DNA of 7,110 nucleotides, taken from the NCBI GenBank assembly GCA_947174965.1, contig CAMWKY010000110.1, positions 1 to 7,110 of the forward strand. The letters are read 5' to 3'. A program made the position numbers and the translations under genes. Origin of the DNA: an uncultured Ruminococcus sp. (GTDB taxonomy: Bacteria > Bacillota > Clostridia > Oscillospirales > Ruminococcaceae). Below, in pieces: positions 4,595 to 7,110 of this stretch (position 1 is the first letter of the stretch; each line of letters opens with the position of its first letter). The notes beneath the pieces were generated by a model. It searched no databases. It was not told the DNA's origin and was given only the letters and a program-made list of their open reading frames with translations.

Positions 4595-7110
4595 TTGACA
4601 GAATTATATGCAGTTGCAGCCTTATTTACAATGATGTATTCATTGCCGTGAACAAAATACTCAACGATACCGAGTGCATCAAAAGTATTGATTCTTGCAT
4701 CGGAGTTTACATTAAGGCGGAGAATCTCAGTATCTGTCGGAGCATCTGTTTTTCTGAGCCATGCATTTACTGAATTAAGTGCGTCCTGTGCATTGATAAC
4801 CCCGTCACCGTTTGCATCACCGAATACAAGTTCACTTCCTGCCTTTGTACCAAGTGTAAAGTTATCTGAATTGATAAAATTCTCAAGTTTTATTGAACTG
4901 TCCACAAGTGCCACATAACTCATAATACCTGTTTTATTGGTGATTGCATCGCTGTACATGAAATTATAAGTATTTTTTCCGTCGGAGTAAGCAAGTGCGG
5001 AATTTTTATCAAGATTTGCAACTGCCACACATACAGCCATTTTGCTTTCAGGAATAAGGTCAATACCGTCGCCCTGATAGAGTACGCACGCACTAAATGA
5101 AAGTTCGTCAACAATGTTTACAGTACCACTTGCCTTGTCTGTGTTGACTACTTCCATAGTATCATTGCTTGTGGAATCAGAACTGAACTTCATTGACATA
5201 CCTGCTACAGCTATTTCAAGTTCCTCTGCTGTAAGTTTCTTTGTGGATTTAAAGCCGATTGCAAAAAGTTCAACAGGAAAATCAGTACCGCTTATATTGA
5301 TACTCTGATTTTTTTCGGGGTCAAAGTAAACTATACGGAGTTTGCCTGTTTTTTCTTCAAGATTCCAGCTGACCTTACCGCCTGAAACCCTGTCTCCCAT
5401 TGTTATATTTGTTACAGTAAGTCCGTCGGGAACATCAATGATACAGTCCATAAGTTTATAGTCTGCGGAATTGTTCCAGCCGTCGATATTCATAACAGCA
5501 TTGAACTCTGTTCCCTGTTTACTGCTGATTTCCTGCGGAAGTCCGAGTGATGCCGTAAGCTGTTCAACAGGTGCAGTAGTTTCTGCAAAGTCAACATCAC
5601 TCATATCATAGAGAGAAGTTTTGTTGTTAATAAATCTGTCATATGCAACAAGTGCGTAAGTTGCCTGGTCGGTAGCCATACCGTTACCACCGTCACCTGC
5701 AATATGTGAAAATGTTCTGCTGTCGCTGTTGTAGAATGTAAGGAGTGCATCTACAGCTGAATTTCCGTTCTTTACAAATCTTTCATCAGTATCGGGATTT
5801 ATTCCGATAGCAGTACACGCAACGATGACCTGTGCGATACTCTCCGAATTTACCGTACCCCATGAAGAATAACCGCCAGTTTCAGTCTGAAGTGATGACA
5901 ATGTATTAATACCCTTGTCAACGGCTTTCTTGACGTTGCTGTCGTCCATATATCTTGCAAGAGCCTGAATAGTCATTGCTGTCATATCAGGGTCGGCAAC
6001 AGTTCCCGACATTGCCCAGCCTCCGTCGGGAGTCTGCTTTTCAAGAAGATAGTCGATACACTGCTGACGGATAGTGCTGTCTGTTGTCTGATAATTGTTC
6101 GTATCAAGAGCAATCAAAGCCCATACAGGACCATTGATCCCCTGTTTCTTAATCCATGAAATATCATCATACGGAGTAATAAGATTCCAGTCGCCTACTT
6201 TTTCAGCATCTATGCCAAGTGATGAAAGTGCAACAATAAGACGTGAATTTTCTGTTGACTTGACTTTATGCAATGCACCATTTTGATTTACGCTTGACGC
6301 TGTTTCGTTTACTTTATTAACAATTCTGTCGTAGTAATCTTTGAAATATGTATTATCCTTATCAAAATAATTGCCACGTGCCAGACAAAGAACACTCCAT
6401 TCGCCTGCACTTGTACCGAAAGTCGGAGCAGGAACGTCAGTAGCAAGCTGAGCAAGAGCGTCACTTAATACACCTGAAACGTCAACAGTCTCTGCCTGCA
6501 CGGGAGATTCCTTTGCCACATTTATTGTATATGTATTTGTTTTACCGTCAGTATTCATACTGAGCGAGCCGTCATAATTACATTCAACAATAATACTTGT
6601 GCCATTTTTAACTGGTACACTTGCAGTCCTCTTGTATACAGTATCACCTATTCTTGTACGCACCTGATAGTTTTTGTTGCTTGCTGTAGGAGTTACAAGA
6701 ATACTGTCTGCATCTGACGGAACGGTAAGAGTATATTCGTGAGTATCTTTGTCAAAATCAGGAGAGAGTGTACCTTTATCAAAAGTAATATCTCTGATTG
6801 TTGAATCACTATTTCCCCAGCTTCCGCCTAAATCGTCGCCGTATGCACAGGTATACATTACACGGATTTCGTCACCTGTTTCAAGTTCACCCTCTGCAAC
6901 AGTGAAACAGCCAAAACCCTCATTTGTAAACCAGTCGTTGAGCGTACCCATCCAGCCCGACATGAAACCGCCGTCAAATTCACCCATGCCGTTGATGTAG
7001 GAAATATAGTTGTTTTCTGCACCTGTCTGCGTAGCACCTACCGATTCGATTGCCTCAACGATGCAGGTCATCATTGTGGAGTCATCATTAATATCAACCC
7101 ATGTATCAAC
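4591..7110 (-). CDS. Secreted DUF4430 / alpha-alpha barrel / dockerin protein, 5'-partial (transcobalamin-like)
   Basis: The reading frame is open at the right edge, so 839 residues are visible and the true start and signal peptide lie outside. The ATG at 7074 is not the start: upstream in-frame codons (VDTWVDINDDST) continue the DUF4430 fold. Numbering from the first visible codon: 1-100 is most of a DUF4430 (transcobalamin-like C-terminal) domain with MSGWMGTLNDWF and a YTCAYGDDLGG end; 103-200 is a cadherin-like beta-sandwich (GTLSPDF, HEYTLTVP); 212-497 is an alpha/alpha domain with prenyltransferase-type repeats (TPDGGWAMSG, DPDMTAMTIQAL, ETGGYSSWG); 517-667 is a cohesin-like beta domain; 668-760 is an unassigned beta region; 763-824 is a dockerin. 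Barrel plus DUF4430 are the two folds of intrinsic factor and transcobalamin, so corrinoid binding at the cell surface is inferred. The terpene-cyclase DxDD motif is absent. The domain calls are firm; the ligand is not shown. Confidence 0.85.
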   Translation of the reverse strand, partial: VDTWVDINDDSTMMTCIVEAIESVGATQTGAENNYISYINGMGEFDGGFMSGWMGTLNDWFTNEGFGCFTVAEGELETGDEIRVMYTCAYGDDLGGSWGNSDSTIRDITFDKGTLSPDFDKDTHEYTLTVPSDADSILVTPTASNKNYQVRTRIGDTVYKRTASVPVKNGTSIIVECNYDGSLSMNTDGKTNTYTINVAKESPVQAETVDVSGVLSDALAQLATDVPAPTFGTSAGEWSVLCLARGNYFDKDNTYFKDYYDRIVNKVNETASSVNQNGALHKVKSTENSRLIVALSSLGIDAEKVGDWNLITPYDDISWIKKQGINGPVWALIALDTNNYQTTDSTIRQQCIDYLLEKQTPDGGWAMSGTVADPDMTAMTIQALARYMDDSNVKKAVDKGINTLSSLQTETGGYSSWGTVNSESIAQVIVACTAIGINPDTDERFVKNGNSAVDALLTFYNSDSRTFSHIAGDGGNGMATDQATYALVAYDRFINNKTSLYDMSDVDFAETTAPVEQLTASLGLPQEISSKQGTEFNAVMNIDGWNNSADYKLMDCIIDVPDGLTVTNITMGDRVSGGKVSWNLEEKTGKLRIVYFDPEKNQSINISGTDFPVELFAIGFKSTKKLTAEELEIAVAGMSMKFSSDSTSNDTMEVVNTDKASGTVNIVDELSFSACVLYQGDGIDLIPESKMAVCVAVANLDKNSALAYSDGKNTYNFMYSDAITNKTGIMSYVALVDSSIKLENFINSDNFTLGTKAGSELVFGDANGDGVINAQDALNSVNAWLRKTDAPTDTEILRLNVNSDARINTFDALGIVEYFVHGNEYIIVNKAATAYNSVK
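4639..4824 (-). other. Dockerin module of the large protein
   Basis: This C-terminal module has two EF-hand-like calcium loops. Loop 1 is canonical: DANGDGVINAQD, with ligands Asp765, Asn767, Asp769 and Asp776 (numbering from the first visible codon), followed by the helix ALNSVNAWL. Loop 2, NVNSDARINTFD, keeps Asn802, Asp804 and Asp811 but has Asn800 instead of the usual first Asp and Ala for the usual Gly; the helix ALGIVEYF follows. Positions 10 and 11, which set partner specificity in known dockerins, are Ala-Gln and Thr-Phe. Dockerins bind cohesins, and the next gene encodes a cohesin-like domain, so the pairing is probably within the operon (inference). Confidence 0.88.
5620..6477 (-). 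other. Alpha/alpha-barrel (prenyltransferase-repeat-like) domain, candidate corrinoid-binding half
   Basis: About 286 residues consist of alternating amphipathic helices with Gly-Gly-Trp/Tyr turns characteristic of the terpenoid-cyclase/protein-prenyltransferase superfamily: PVWALIALDTNNY, TPDGGWAMSG, MTAMTIQALARYMDD, ETGGYSSWG and ATYALVAYDRF. In the animal B12 carriers this fold forms the N-terminal alpha6/alpha6 barrel. The element DPDMTAMTIQAL recalls the VDT-AM-LAL helices of intrinsic factor, a comparison made from memory. It lacks the catalytic fourth Asp of the squalene-hopene cyclase DxDD motif, which fits a binding rather than a cyclase role. Confidence 0.75.

Noticed and set aside
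5620..6477. Terpene or squalene-hopene cyclase
   Set aside because: The repeats share the fold, but the catalytic DxDD is DPDM here, and the protein is secreted, dockerin-bearing and linked to a transporter.
4591..7074. ATG at 7074 as the start of the large gene
   Set aside because: The frame is open to 7110, and the upstream residues plus the following helix match the middle of the DUF4430 domain of the lipoprotein, so this Met is internal.
6811..7110. Cobalamin riboswitch inside the window
   Set aside because: The right edge is coding sequence throughout; any riboswitch must lie upstream, outside the window.

Overview
The window looks like a piece of a Gram-positive, Ruminococcus-like gut or rumen firmicute (Oscillospiraceae). 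Evidence: moderately AT-rich DNA, AGGAGG-type ribosome binding sites, a lipoprotein signal peptide, and both halves of a cohesin-dockerin pair, which is largely restricted to cellulosome or amylosome builders. The genus is an inference.

Five genes on the minus strand form one tightly packed unit, read from base 7110 down to base 92. In transcription order: (1) a large secreted multi-domain protein, incomplete at the right edge (4591-7110), with a transcobalamin-type DUF4430 domain, a cadherin-like beta-sandwich, an alpha/alpha-barrel (prenyltransferase-repeat) domain, a cohesin-like domain, an unassigned beta region and a C-terminal dockerin; (2) a small protein with an N-terminal membrane anchor and an external cohesin-like domain (3944-4594); (3) a lipoprotein ending in a second DUF4430 domain (2760-3947); (4) an ECF-transporter T component (1870-2763); (5) a double-ATPase ECF protein (92-1897). 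The first three junctions are ATGA stop/start overlaps. The last is a 28-base overlap in which the ATPase has its own strong ribosome binding site and a TTG start.

Working model (inference): this is a cell-surface capture and uptake system for a cobalamin-like corrinoid. In animal intrinsic factor and transcobalamin, an alpha6/alpha6 barrel plus a DUF4430-type domain encloses vitamin B12. Here both folds occur in one bacterial protein. That protein could dock on the operon's own membrane-anchored cohesin and pass ligand to the DUF4430 lipoprotein and then to the ECF transporter. A substrate-capture layer of this kind would be unusual for ECF transporters, which normally work with only a membrane S component.

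No S component is visible. The ATPase ends in an extra membrane segment that stops abruptly at base 92. Beyond it the minus strand is closed in all three frames, base composition rises to about 49% GC, and a plus-strand reading frame (1-141) runs tail-to-tail into the ATPase. This suggests a breakpoint or insertion that cut off a fused S-component domain. Apart from this left edge there is no intergenic DNA. No RNA gene, CRISPR array, complete mobile element or riboswitch was seen; any promoter or cobalamin riboswitch would lie beyond base 7110.
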